NCBI GenBank assembly: GCA_015680685.1
Contig: MNCI01008118.1
Coordinates: 214,166 to 240,759, forward strand
DNA length: 26,594 bases
DNA from: Gnetum montanum
Lineage: Eukaryota > Streptophyta > Gnetopsida > Gnetales > Gnetaceae
Reading direction: 5' to 3'
Of this stretch, positions 17,521 to 26,594 are shown in pieces. The notes beneath the pieces are model-generated. The model did no database searches, was not told the origin of the DNA, and worked only from the letters and a program-made list of their open reading frames with translations. How positions within the stretch are numbered: the first letter of the stretch is position 1; each line of letters begins with the position of its first letter. Made by a program: the position numbers and the translations under genes.

Positions 17521-20357
17521 TTAAGGTTTTGAGGGACCTTCTCCTGCTTCATGCACACGCGGTGGTTGAGGCTGTTGTGATTGTCCTACTACTGCTACAA
17601 CTTCTAGTGGAAGATGGAAAGTATCCAATAATGCTTTCATCTTCTCCTCCTTACTCTTAGGATCATGCATAGTCCATGTAACTTCACCAATGTGGGCTAG
17701 TGTGGCCACATCCCAAGGATCGGGCATTGTTGGAAGAAACTCCTTAACATTAACGAACTAGGTAGCAAATTGTTTACATTTGATGTCCAATGCCCTAATT
17801 GCATTCTGCAGCTCCTAATAATCATTCATTCTTTTGGCTAGGTTCTCAACAATTGATCTTTCATTGGTGAATCTTACCTTGCAAACTTTGAGTTTAGTGT
17901 TTGCAATCTCAAGCTTTTGCTTGGTCTCCTTGTGATGCTTGAACTCTACCTCGTATAGCACGTACGAGCTGGCCATTTATTTTTCTAACTCTGACTACGA
18001 CCATTCAATAGTCAGCATTGCCAGATTTGCATATCTAAGATTGGCAAGCTCCATGTATTTAGTCATCTCTTCTATTTACAACTCCTTCATGTGGATCTCT
18101 GCTTTGTTATAGGCATCTATCCCATCAATGATAGGTTGCCACACTTCTTTTTCTTACTAGAGTTGCTATATGATCTTATTAGGTTTTGCCTTAGCCATTT
18201 GGATGTGTCTTTTGCTAACTTCTTTTTGTAGGCCAACTTGATCCCTATAGTGGCTCTTAACTCTTTCAAATTTAAGAGCCTCATTCTTCTAGGTGGCAAT
18301 CTCGATTGTAGATTTTTGGCGTAAAGCATGGACTTTCTCCATGTAGAGATTTCTATTCTTCGCTACCAATCTCCTAAGCTTGGTGTTCACCCTGGATAGC
18401 TGCTCCTACTATTGATGGATGAATTCTTGCATTTGTTGTTTTTGCACATCAACATTCTGTAGGAGATGATTTTCTACAATCAACATCTGATTCTCTTAGC
18501 ATTACTAGACCAAGTCCTTTTAACTGAATATGTTTTGGCCTCGACCATAGACTAGTTAAAGATGACCATCACCATCCCTACCTCAACCTATTTGAGTTTG
18601 TCCTGAAGCTATTGAAAAGGTTCATTTCTTGTTAGTGTAGGGTTGAGGAGCGTGGGATTAGTAAGACGGGCTCTTAATTCGACAACCTCCACAGCTAAGT
18701 TTTGGTTTTGTGCTTGAGTCATTTTGAGTTGCCCTTCTAAAATGATGCACTTGCCCTTTACTTCAAGTAGCTTCGGTTAGGTTGCAATGGTATTATTTGA
18801 AAAATCAAAGATATCCAAAATCAGTTGCCTAATTCCCACTAGTTGATCAATAACTCTTCATGCTGGGCTACACTTAGTCTTTTGCTAATAGTTCTTGTGG
18901 ATGTCTATACATCTTTAAGTGTAGAAATATCTAGTATAGGCACTACAGGTGTGTTCAAAGCTTCAGTGATTTTGTTAGCAACCACTTTTGCTATTGTCTC
19001 TTACCCTTGGTGTTGCATCACCAATACAATTGCTTCTTCACCCTCCTGCAAGCATACCAAAAAGGTAGTGACATTCCCAGAGATTTTTGGAAATTGCTAT
19101 TATTATGAGAGAGACACCGTTACCTCTCAGGCACTTGGATTTGACCTTGTGGGCAGCTATGTTCTTTGGGCTAAGAATATTGGCCCACCTCTCTCCATCT
19201 AGCTAATCATTTAAGCCACTTCATTGAGGTGACTCATTGTAGGATGATATATAGATGGATCACCAGCATTTGTTTTTGCTTGCTGCTCTTGCTCATGCAA
19301 GAGTTGCTCTCAAATTTCATGCAAGCATTCAATGGTTACGTGGACCTTCAACATTGTTTCCTAAGTGGGTGATGGAGGTGGCAGCTACTGCTCCTCTTTT
19401 TTTTGACATGGTAGAGGTCTTATCTCTCATCATTTCAAACTAGGAGGCAATGGGAGTATGCCAGATTGTGTCATTGGCATAGTAGAATGTCCCTACTCTT
19501 TTGTAGAGTTTTCTAATAAGGGATGGGAATGACAAGGTTTTCCTTTCATGTTCAATCTTCTTTAAGTGCTTCTCTATCTCTAGATAGATCACCTGCAGAA
19601 GGTTAATAGGGAATTTCTTACTTAGAGTAGCACATGCATGGGTGGAGAAAGCTATCACCTTACTGGGCCTCACTATTGGATTGAGGTGATAGATTGCTAT
19701 CTTGAAGTATATATGCTCTATTAGTGTGAGCATGTCAAACTCCTTATGGTCAACCCCATAATAGCATTGGGTTCACTCCCCTTTTACCTCAAGGTTTGTT
19801 TACATTGAGATTTTTGTCAAATGAGTGCTAGAATCAGGCAAGTCAAGAGCCTGCATAATAGCTTCTGCCGAGTAAGACACCTGAATGTCCTTGATTCTCA
19901 CAGTGGCTCCTACCTTTCTGCTATTCCAAAAGAGATATGTCTCTCCCATGTACCACTCCCCATTGGTAGTGATGATTGATTACATGGGAGAGCTTTGCAA
20001 TTGCATTTTAACTTCTAGTAAAGCATGTTTCAAGAATGGTCCAAAGTTTAGTTCTTGGAGAATTGAGCATTGGACATTGCAAGGCTTAATCATATCTAAG
20101 TGGGCTTGTGTCAATGTGATCTCAAGTGTTGGTATGAGTCCTAGTGCCTCTCTTCTTTGGGATTGTTCATTTGCATCCTCTTCTTCAGGAGTCTATTGAA
20201 TAGATTCCACTTCAGGCTCCTCCTGAATAGCTCTTGTTGCATGAGTTTCTATTGCCTACTATTGAGCTTGTTCTTCTCAGCCCCTTCTAGTTCTGGGTCG
20301 TTTGTCCTTTGGTTGTGATGGTTTTTCTTTCTATGGATGATTTGGTCTTAGTGCCAT
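17521..20357 (-). pseudogene. Decayed extra (env-like position) ORF of an Athila-like LTR retrotransposon
   Basis: From ATG at 20357 one frame can be followed to about 19405 through about nine stops. After a shift at an eight-base homopolymer (19397-19404) a second frame continues for over 500 bases, and further frame changes lead to a clean C-terminus ending at 17521. The whole corresponds to roughly 940 codons. The middle part (about 19733-19530) includes 'NPIVRPSKVIAFSTHA' and 'LSFPSLIRKLYKRVG', which resembles the 'putative plant transposon protein' and ATHILA ORF families. The part from about 18900 to 17750 is rich in charged residues and Gln, coiled-coil-like, and the end is Pro/Gln-rich ('QSQQPQPPRVHEAGEGPSKP'). 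Its position between the expected pol and the 3' LTR fits the extra ORF of Athila-type Gypsy elements. Function is not established, and the copy cannot make a full protein. Confidence 0.65.
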
Positions 20358-20651
20358 CTATAATCACAACATGACTAAGGATTAGCACTTAATGTGTAAC
20401 TTTGAAACATTGGGAATACCTTAGTTCTTAGGGTAGTTACACTTGGCTAAGTTGTGATAATGGCCTGGTTTATTATTTTAATATTAATAAATAATTTTAG
20501 GTTTACCAAAGTTTGTTGGAAGGGTTAAACTCTTCAAAATTTGATGGTCTAATATTATTTTATTTATTAACCCTTTTGGGGAGTTAGAAAAATTTTGAAA
20601 ATTTTTTGTTAGAAACCTTAACGTTTGTGGCTTCCACGACTAAGAGCTTAC
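20358..20651 (-). other. Putative leader intron ending at the extra ORF's ATG
   Basis: On the minus strand a good donor (CTAGAG|GTAAGC, at 20651) is followed 294 nt later by an acceptor (GTGATTATAG|ATGGC) that ends exactly at the ATG. The acceptor segment is conserved in the left element: 'CTAATCCTTGGTTTTGTTG' then 'TGATTGCAG' at about 1075-1101, with a better AG context there. The intron is inferred from sequence only. Confidence 0.45.
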
Positions 20652-20800
20652 CTCTAGTAGTTATAGGATTGAAGAACAAAGTGATTTGAACAAACCATGT
20701 GAAAGTTAAGGGCTCTAGAAGGTTTTGGGCTATGAAAAGATGCAAAAAATCTTCTCTTGTTTTGAAGCAAATGACAAAAAATTTCAAAGTGTTGGGTGGT

Positions 20801-20870
20801 ATTTATAGAATTTTTGGGTTGCATTGACAAGGCCTAATCAATGAGGTTAAGTCGACTAAGCCTAGTTAAC
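20801..20870 (-). promoter_or_regulatory. Putative internal LTR-like promoter of the extra ORF
   Basis: A TATA box (CTATAAATAC on the minus strand, TATAAAT at 20807-20801) is preceded by two 22-bp motif copies at 20870-20849 and 20842-20821. Their core (TTGATTAGGCCTTGTCAAT in the nearer copy) matches the pair in the U3 of LTR copy 3. Spacing is also alike: 28 versus 34 bases between copies, and 13 versus 16 bases to the TATA box. Sequence downstream of the TATA box differs from the LTR, so this is not an inserted LTR. It lies about 150 bases before the leader-intron donor and 444 before the ORF. Confidence 0.5.
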
Positions 20871-21885
20871 GCAGTTGTTGATCACCATTGACTTTGTTAA
20901 AAGTAGTAAAAAATAAGGAGCTTTTGAGAAAAATTTGGGTCAAATGAAAGCTCAAAAAGCCAAGAACATGATGAAAATATTAGAAGAGGGTTTTGATATT
21001 CAGAAAATTAAGAAATGAGTAGAGAACAAGATTTGATGAAGAAGAATGCTTTAAGGAGCACATAGTTGGATGCACAATGGGGTGCATGAAAGATTTTGAT
21101 TACAACCATGTCTAAGGATAAGGAACTTAACTAACCAAACCATGAGATATGCAAGTGGGTCCTCCTTGTAGTGGCACATGCCCTTTTTGCCCTTGCATAA
21201 CCTCCACTAAGAAGTTCGTGGGCCCCATAGTTGATTAATAGTTATGAAAAGTTAAGGACCAAACNATGGGCCCCATAGTTGATTAATAGTTATGAAAAGT
21301 TAAGGACCAAACTTAAAGAATCTACCTAAGAATTTTAACACATCAAACTAAGACATGAAACATAAACATGAAAATCAGTAGTGAGGTGAGTTATGGAGAG
21401 CATGGATGGATGAGATAGAGAATGGAATGGATGTCCCAATCATGATCACATGAAGTTCCTTGTGGAATTTGTGATTAGATGACCTGATAAATTCCAACCT
21501 TAGTCTAGACCAAAACCAATCACTTTTAGTGACTTCACATCACCATTCTAGGACTAGTCCATCCCCTCGAGACACAAGAATGTTTTCACGAATAACCAAC
21601 ATTCCTTATTAAAGAAGAAAAGAGAAGCAGGAAGTGAGAAAGGGCCTTAGTTAGAGGGCACCTTCAGGCATGCGTAACATGTCTTTCTTGTCCCATAACC
21701 AGTGCTTGTAGCCTATTTATTTTCTCTAAGGGGTGTGCTTTGAATTCCCATGATTTTTCATTTTTTAATTATTTCTCTTTTATTATTATTATTATTATTT
21801 TTTAATTTTTAATTTTTAATTTTTTGGATGGGAAGCACACCATGCAAAGACTTATTCAACTTCCTATTATTGGTCGACACGAAAT
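20871..21885 (-). mobile_element. Noncoding internal region of the right Athila-like element
   Basis: Read on the minus strand, about 21885-21110 matches positions about 15-780 of the left element, including the (AAT)n site at 21779-21799. The rest (21110-20871) has only weak similarity to 780-860. No pol domain is visible upstream, so either the element is truncated here or a long noncoding region precedes the extra ORF, as is common between pol and that ORF in this group. Confidence 0.65.
21220..21312. repeat. Exact 45-bp duplication around a single N
   Basis: Positions 21220-21264 and 21268-21312 are identical (beginning 'GGGCCCCATAGTTGATTAAT') and separated by NAT, with the N at 21265. 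The homologous part of the left element has one copy. This is most likely a contig-end overlap left in the assembly and not biology. Confidence 0.85.
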
Positions 21886-22459
21886 GGTAAAAAATCCACA
21901 AAAACACACATGTACTCAAGCAAGTAGAGAGGCATAAAGATTATTGAATCCCCTTGAAGCCACATCCTTTTAAAACCTTTGAATCCTTTCCAAGCTTGGA
22001 AACTACCAAGGTCATAAGTTCGTTAAAGTTTTATTAATGAAAAAGGGACATCATATTCCCAAAACAAGGAAAACCATAGAGTTTGTGGATGGGTGGATGA
22101 CGTGCACTCACTACCTATTTCATGAAAATAGAAACCAGCCTTAGTTATTAGTCATCAAAATTCAAAAATAGAAACCAAACATTAGCAATCAAAAATGTTA
22201 AGTACAAATCACTAGTAGTATCTAGCAATAGCACCATTGTGTCCTATTGGTAGTAAAGCACTTTTTATTAAAAGAAAAGATAAATTCAAGAAATTGTAAA
22301 ATATTCAAGAAAGATAAAACATACTAACGATGTTGTAAAACAAAAATTTGGAAAAAAAACAAAGTGTAAAATAAAAAATGTGAAAAAACAAAAAGATGAA
22401 AAACTAAGGGGCCACTATAATGGTTAGCATGGATGACCATCTCCCCCACGACTAAGTTG
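21886..22459. other. Sequence between the two retroelements, unclassified
   Basis: It has no gene and no pol domain on either strand. It is AT- and A-rich toward the right (22260-22410). It may be further internal sequence of the minus-strand element or the original target region of the copia insertion. The five bases before the copia LTR are AGTTG. Confidence 0.45.
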
Positions 22460-22685
22460 TGTTAGAAAGTTAGAATAAAGCTAGATCAACTTACCAAAAT
22501 TAGTTGATTCTTAGAATCAATTTCTATCATCAATATCTGTTAGTTATTTTTCAAATTTCTTGTTCCTTATTTAGTAGATTTGCTATTGTAAGTCTTTTAT
22601 ATAAATTGTTGTAATTCTTAATTTAAGATGAGTGAGAGGGTGAGAGAATTATTTTTCCAATATTTTCTTCTCTCCTTCCTATTCA
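22460..22685 (+). mobile_element. 5' LTR of the copia element, about 226 bp
   Basis: It starts TGTTAGAAAG and ends CCTATTCA, the TG...CA form. It contains a TATA box (TATATAAA, 22598-22605), after which transcription would start near 22630. The primer-binding site follows directly. The 3' LTR is not available to confirm the ends, so they rest on the TG/CA rule and the primer-binding site. Confidence 0.65.
22598..22605 (+). promoter_or_regulatory. TATA box of the copia LTR
   Basis: TATATAAA, 80 bases before the LTR end, a suitable place for the U3/R transition of a short copia LTR. Confidence 0.6.
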
Positions 22686-22702
22686 TGGTATTAGAGTTGG
22701 TT
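22686..22702 (+). other. Primer-binding site for initiator-Met tRNA (eroded)
   Basis: It reads TGGTATTAGAGTTGG immediately after the LTR. The site used by most plant copia elements begins TGGTATCAGAGC, so the differences here are C-to-T changes. Its place right after CA supports the LTR boundary. Confidence 0.75.
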
Positions 22703-22738
22703 CTTTCATTAGCATGAGAACTTAGTCGACAAACTAAT

Positions 22739-23640
22739 ATGGCAAGCATGACACCTAAATTCTCTAAAGTGGAATCCTCCTTGATTTTGATAGTCTTAAC
22801 TCCACCCTTATTCCTTTCCTCCTCTCAAATTGAAAATCATTCTTTTCAAATCACCATACATCGATTGAATGCAAATAATTTTCATGAATGATATCAATCA
22901 ATCCTGCTCATGATCAAAGGGAGGGGTAAAATGGACTACCTGATAGGAGCAATTGCCATGCTTGAAGAAAGTTTTGCCATGTATAGTAAATGGAAGGTAA
23001 AAAACTCAATAGTGATTACTTGGTTGATCAATTCAATGGAGCCCAAAATCGAAAAGCTATATCTATTTTATCAAACAACCAAGGAGATCTAGGATATCAT
23101 GAAAGAGATGTATTCAAACATTGAAAACATCTCACAAAGCTTCGAAGTCTGATTTGCCATTTGCAATACTCAGCAAGATAACTCATTAGTCACTGAATAT
23201 TTCAATACTCTTTCGAAACTATGGCAAGAAATTGATGTATTCCATAATGTGATTTGGAAATCTCCTGATGATGTAATCATGTATAACAACATGATGGAAA
23301 GAGAGCAATTTTTTGATTTTTTGTAGGGCCTTAACAAAGATCTTGATGAAGTTTGAGGATGAGTACTTGGTACTAAACCCTTTCCCTCCTTGAAGGAAGT
23401 TTTTATAGAAGTGAGGAGGGAAAAAAGTAGAAAGAAATTCATGATGCACTCTCAAAATCCATCCACTAAAGTCATGTCCCATGGTTCAAATCTAGTTGTA
23501 AACTGTGAAGGAGGTCACTCAAGGAAATTAAAGGAAAAAGATAAACAACCATGATGTGAGCATTGTAACAACCCTATCACATCAAGAATATGTGTTGGGA
23601 TATACATGGAAAGCCTGTGAATTAGAAACCATGGAGCCAA
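22739..23640 (+). pseudogene. copia gag (nucleocapsid/capsid polyprotein) remnant
   Basis: One frame runs from ATG at 22739 to about 23640, broken only by stops. It contains 'ENHSFQITIHRLNANNF' and 'YQSILLMIKGRGKMDYL', typical of the copia gag N-terminal region (UBN2-like), then 'EYFNTLSKLWQEID' and 'VLGTKPFPSLKEVF', typical of its C-terminal half. A zinc-knuckle start 'CEHCNNP' is present at about 23556, but the His of the usual CX2CX4HX4C is missing. Seven stops (TGA or TAG) were seen in this frame. Gag normally forms the particle that packages the element's RNA. Confidence 0.85.
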
Positions 23641-23739
23641 TGATGAAACAACAAGTTAGCATACGCAACTAAATCATCAAGTGAGATGAAGGTTGCCTCA
23701 AACTTGTTTATTGATGAATAGCTACAAGTACTTTGGAAA

Positions 23740-25060
23740 TTGTTGAATGTCTCCCAAAATAGCAAGGAAATTAAGGCTACTCCTAAAGCTCTTGTTACAC
23801 TTATTGTCCAACAAGGTAATACTAGCCTTGTCTCTTCCTTATTGTCCTACAAGGACTCCTTAAATGGTTGGATCGTAGATACGAGAGCCTCTGATCACAT
23901 GACCAGTTCATTAGAAGCATTTTGTACATATGAAGATTGTGTGGATAAAATTAGACTCATAGTGGCTAATGGTTTGCTAAGCTCAGCTATAGGCCATGGA
24001 GATGTAAAATTGCCTAGGTTCATTTTAAATTCCATGCTTTATGTTCTAAATTTAAAATGCAATTTACTCTCAGTTAGCAAGCTGATCAAAGACTTGAATT
24101 GTGTCGTGACCTTTTTCCTTTATGATTATGAGTTTCAAGATTTGTCATCAAGGAGGACGATTAGCAATGCTGAGGAGTGACATGGCCTCTATTATCTCGT
24201 TGGTACTGGTTCACCATCAAAGTTTGAATCCCCTACAACCTCATTTATCTCCTCTGAGTCTATTCCTATGTCTGAGGTAATGCTTTGGCACAAAAGACTA
24301 GGACACCCAAATTTTACATATCTGAAGCATTTGTGTCTTTGTATGTTTACTAATAAAGATCCTTCATCTTTCAAGTGTGATAATTATATTCGTGTAAAAA
24401 AAATTCGAACATCTCATCATCCTCATCCTTATAAACCTTTTGTTTTGTTTCATCTTATTCACAATGATGTGTGGGGTCCTTTACAAGTACCAAATTGAAT
24501 TAGGGGATGTTGGTTTGTAAACGTCATAGATGATCACACTCATGTATATTGGGTGTACCTAATGAGAGATAAATCCAAAGTTAGCTCACTATTCAAAGAA
24601 TTCCATAAGCTCATTACAAATATTTTCCAATAATCAATTCATATTCTTCATTCAAATAATGGTAAAGAATATTTTTCTTAGGAGCTTAAAGCATATTTAA
24701 GCGAGCATGGAATCTTTCACCAAAGTTCTTGTGCCTATACACCCCAACAAAATGGAGTTGCAGAATGAAAAAATAGACATCTTCTAGAGGTAGCTTGATC
24801 AATTATGTTCACTAGCTATGTTCCTCAATCCTTATGGGGAGAAGTTGTTCTGACATCTACATATCTCATTAATTGAGTACCATCTCAATCTCTTCAATAC
24901 CAAACTCCACTAAGTCTTCTCTTAGCAGCCTTTCCTTCCACACAAATTCTCAACACTCTTCCACCTTGTGTCTTTGGATGTGTTGTATATGTACATAATG
25001 CTGAACCAAATCATGGGAAACTTGATCCAAAAGCCTTCCAAGTGTGTATTCTTAGGGTAT
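23740..25060 (+). pseudogene. copia protease and integrase remnant
   Basis: A single frame carries, in order, the protease site 'DTRASDHMT' (about 23878; family DTGASDHM, with Gly replaced), the GAG-pre-integrase motif 'LWHKRLGHPNF' (24283), and integrase core pieces 'HNDVWGP' (about 24460), 'DDHTHVYWVY', 'HSNNGKEYF' (the catalytic Asp of the family's SDNG motif is Asn) and 'YTPQQNGVAE' (about 24739). Seven in-frame stops interrupt it, yet I find no frameshift over about 1.3 kb. The C-terminal part 'CVFLGYSPRNKGYKCY' follows after a shift at about 25040 and extends to 25180. Both protease and integrase would be inactive. Confidence 0.9.
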
Positions 25061-25180
25061 TCTCCTAGAAATAAAGGGTATAAATGCTACTACACTTATT
25101 TAAAACATGTTTTTGTATCATGTGATGTCACATTTCTCGAACACCAACTCTTTTATCCTAATGTTACTCGTCAGGGGTAG

Positions 25181-25555
25181 AATCAACCTACAAAAGAGTA
25201 ACATTGGGATTCAATCATATCCCTACCAATTGCTATGCTTGAGTTCTCATTAGAAAATCATGTCACACCTCATGTCAAATAAATCCAAGAGTTAGATTCA
25301 AATTGAGGGGGAGAATCACACCCAAAACCAATTTTGAGATATTCTAGATAGCCTCAAGCTCCTCAACCAAACCAAGAGCCGAAATTGGTGATAGATCCAT
25401 GTGATGGAGGTCTACTGGTGTAGTTTGAGATGGTGAATGATCATGAAGAGATTGATTACTTAGATCTTCCGATTATGGTTAGAAAAGGGATGAGGTCATG
25501 TTTAAAATATCCCATTTTTAATTATCTCACATACTCCAAGTTATGATGTAATTAC
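25181..25555 (+). pseudogene. copia pol linker between integrase and reverse transcriptase (decayed)
   Basis: This poorly conserved linker shows no continuous frame. A fragment with 'LDLPIMVRKG'-like character lies near 25460. I see no independent gene here. Confidence 0.5.
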
Positions 25556-26594
25556 AGGGCATTTCTTTCAAAGGTTGATGAGACACAAGTTCCAAGGGAT
25601 ATCTTTGAGGCTTTTGAAGATTCCAAATGGTGATGAAGGATATCAAGGCTTTGGAAGAAAATGAAACATGAGAAATAGTCCACCCACCTAAAGGGAAGAA
25701 ACTTGTGGGGAGAAAATGGGTGTTTACTATCAAGTATGGTCCTAATCGTAGTATTGAAAGATACAAGACTAGACTTGTGGCACAAGGGTTCACCTAGACG
25801 TATGAGATAGACTATGTAGAAACATTTTCTCTTGTGGTGAAACTCAATTCTATTAGGGTTTTATTATCTTTAGTTGCAAACTTTGATTGGGGGTTGCATC
25901 AACTCAACATCAAAAATGCCTTCCTACATGGTACATTGGAAGAAGAAGTTTACATGAGGATACCACCTNNNNNNNNNNNNNNNNNNNNNNNNNNNNNNNN
26001 NNNNNNNNNNNNNNNNNNNNNNNNNNNNNNNNNNNNNNNNNNNNNNNNNNNNNNNNNNNNNNNNNNNNNNNNNNNNNNNNNNNNNNNNNNNNNNNNNNNN
26101 NNNNNNNNNNNNNNNNNNNNNNNNNNNNNNNNNNNNNNNNNNNNNNNNNNNNNNNNNNNNNNNNNNNNNNNNNNNNNNNNNNNNNNNNNNNNNNNNNNNN
26201 NNNNNNNNNNNNNNNNNNNNNNNNNNNNNNNNNNNNNNNNNNNNNNNNNNNNNNNNNNNNNNNNNNNNNNNNNNNNNNNNNNNNNNNNNNNNNNNNNNNN
26301 NNNNNNNNNNNNNNNNNNNNNNNNNNNNNNNNNNNNNNNNNNNNNNNNNNNNNNNNNNNNNNNNNNNNNNNNNNNNNNNNNNNNNNNNNNNNNNNNNAAG
26401 ATCTCAAGATATCCCAAATTGGTCTAATGAGGTTGTTTAGCGATAGTAAGTCTACCATTAGTATAATCCAAAATCCAATCTAGCATGATCATATGAAGCA
26501 TGTAAGAATTGACAGGAATTTAAAAAAATGAAGTTGACGATGAAACAATTTCTCTATCCTACATTTCTACCAAGATGCAAGAAGTTGATATTCT
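25556..26594 (+). pseudogene. copia reverse transcriptase and RNase H remnant, split by a gap
   Basis: 'AFLSKVDETQVPRDIFEAFE' (about 25558) is the usual lead-in. After a shift, a frame from 25633 carries 'KALEENET', 'GRKWVFTIKY', 'RSIERYKTRLVAQGFT', '[10 protein letters not shown]', '[20 protein letters not shown]' (family QLDVKNAFLHG; the Asp is Asn) and 'MRIPP' up to the gap. After the gap come 'LFSDSKSTISIIQNPI' (26433) and, after a 2-nt frame change, 'EVDDETISLSYISTKMQEVD', the end of RNase H. Three stops were seen. The catalytic YVDD-type motif would lie in the gap and cannot be checked. Confidence 0.88.
25969..26397. other. Assembly gap of 429 N
   Basis: Unknown bases inside the copia reverse-transcriptase region. 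Open frames reported across it are artefacts of unresolved codons. Confidence 0.98.

Larger units (their letters stand above)
22460..26594 (+). mobile_element. Ty1/copia LTR retrotransposon, 5' LTR to RNase H, decayed
   Basis: The order LTR, primer-binding site, gag, protease, integrase, reverse transcriptase, RNase H on one strand is diagnostic of the copia superfamily, because integrase precedes reverse transcriptase. The 3' LTR is beyond the right edge. About 17 premature stops (11 TGA, 5 TAG, 1 TAA in my reading) and a few frameshifts make it non-autonomous. Lineage within copia is not assigned. Confidence 0.9.

Noticed and set aside
17256-20357. Ordinary host gene on the minus strand
   Set aside because: The frame is full of stops, ends just before a polypurine tract and LTR, and shares flanking sequence with a second retroelement copy.
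20801-20870. Nested solo LTR upstream of the extra ORF
   Set aside because: Only the 22-bp motifs and TATA box match the LTR; R and U5 sequences, the AATAAA signal and the LTR end are absent downstream.
25834-26483. Long open frames across the N run on both strands
   Set aside because: They consist mostly of unknown residues; only the copia reverse-transcriptase and RNase H pieces at the edges are real.
1-26594. CRISPR arrays, operons, riboswitches
   Set aside because: No regularly spaced short repeats with unique spacers and no bacterial gene organisation; the direct repeats present are tandem duplications in plant DNA.

Overview
The window is nuclear DNA of a seed plant with a repeat-rich genome. 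It is AT-rich and has one intron-containing gene, decayed LTR retrotransposons of two superfamilies, a LINE remnant and tRNA-like SINE fragments. I cannot name the species. There are no bacterial, viral or organellar genes.

The only intact gene lies on the minus strand (5438-10336): a three-exon F-box gene of the PP2-A13/PP2-A14 type. Its coding sequence joins in frame into a 299-residue protein with an N-terminal F-box and a C-terminal phloem-protein-2 (PP2) domain. Three exact 52-bp units lie downstream. A roughly 1-kb segment directly upstream is duplicated about 1.5-2 kb farther out (10545-11600 and 12110-13695), and the outer copy is split by about 0.7 kb that carries a LINE reverse-transcriptase remnant. 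A cluster of tRNA-like SINE fragments (11680-14990) surrounds this duplication.

Both sides of the gene hold the 3' parts of one LTR-retrotransposon family in opposite orientation. On the left (plus strand, 1-2390) are an internal noncoding stretch, a polypurine tract and a 3' LTR. On the right (minus strand, about 21885 down to 16415) are the same noncoding stretch, a long decayed extra ORF (20357-17521), a polypurine tract and a 3' LTR. A third LTR of the family (15518-16314, plus strand) is a solo LTR with a near-perfect 5-bp target duplication. The extra ORF sits between the expected pol position and the 3' LTR, as in Athila-type Gypsy elements. It combines a domain resembling the 'putative plant transposon protein' / ATHILA ORF families with a long coiled-coil-like tail.

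The most interesting signal is upstream of that extra ORF. A TATA box (20801-20807) is preceded by two copies of a 22-bp motif, and the same pair stands in the same arrangement ahead of the TATA box in the element's own LTR. A plausible 294-nt leader intron ends exactly at the ORF's ATG. This suggests an internal, LTR-like promoter dedicated to the extra ORF.

From 22460 to the right edge lies a Ty1/copia element on the plus strand: a short 5' LTR, an initiator-Met-type primer-binding site, gag, protease, integrase, reverse transcriptase (cut by a 429-N gap) and part of RNase H. It carries about 17 premature stops, mostly TGA, but long stretches keep one frame, which is what decay by C-to-T deamination of methylated DNA would produce.
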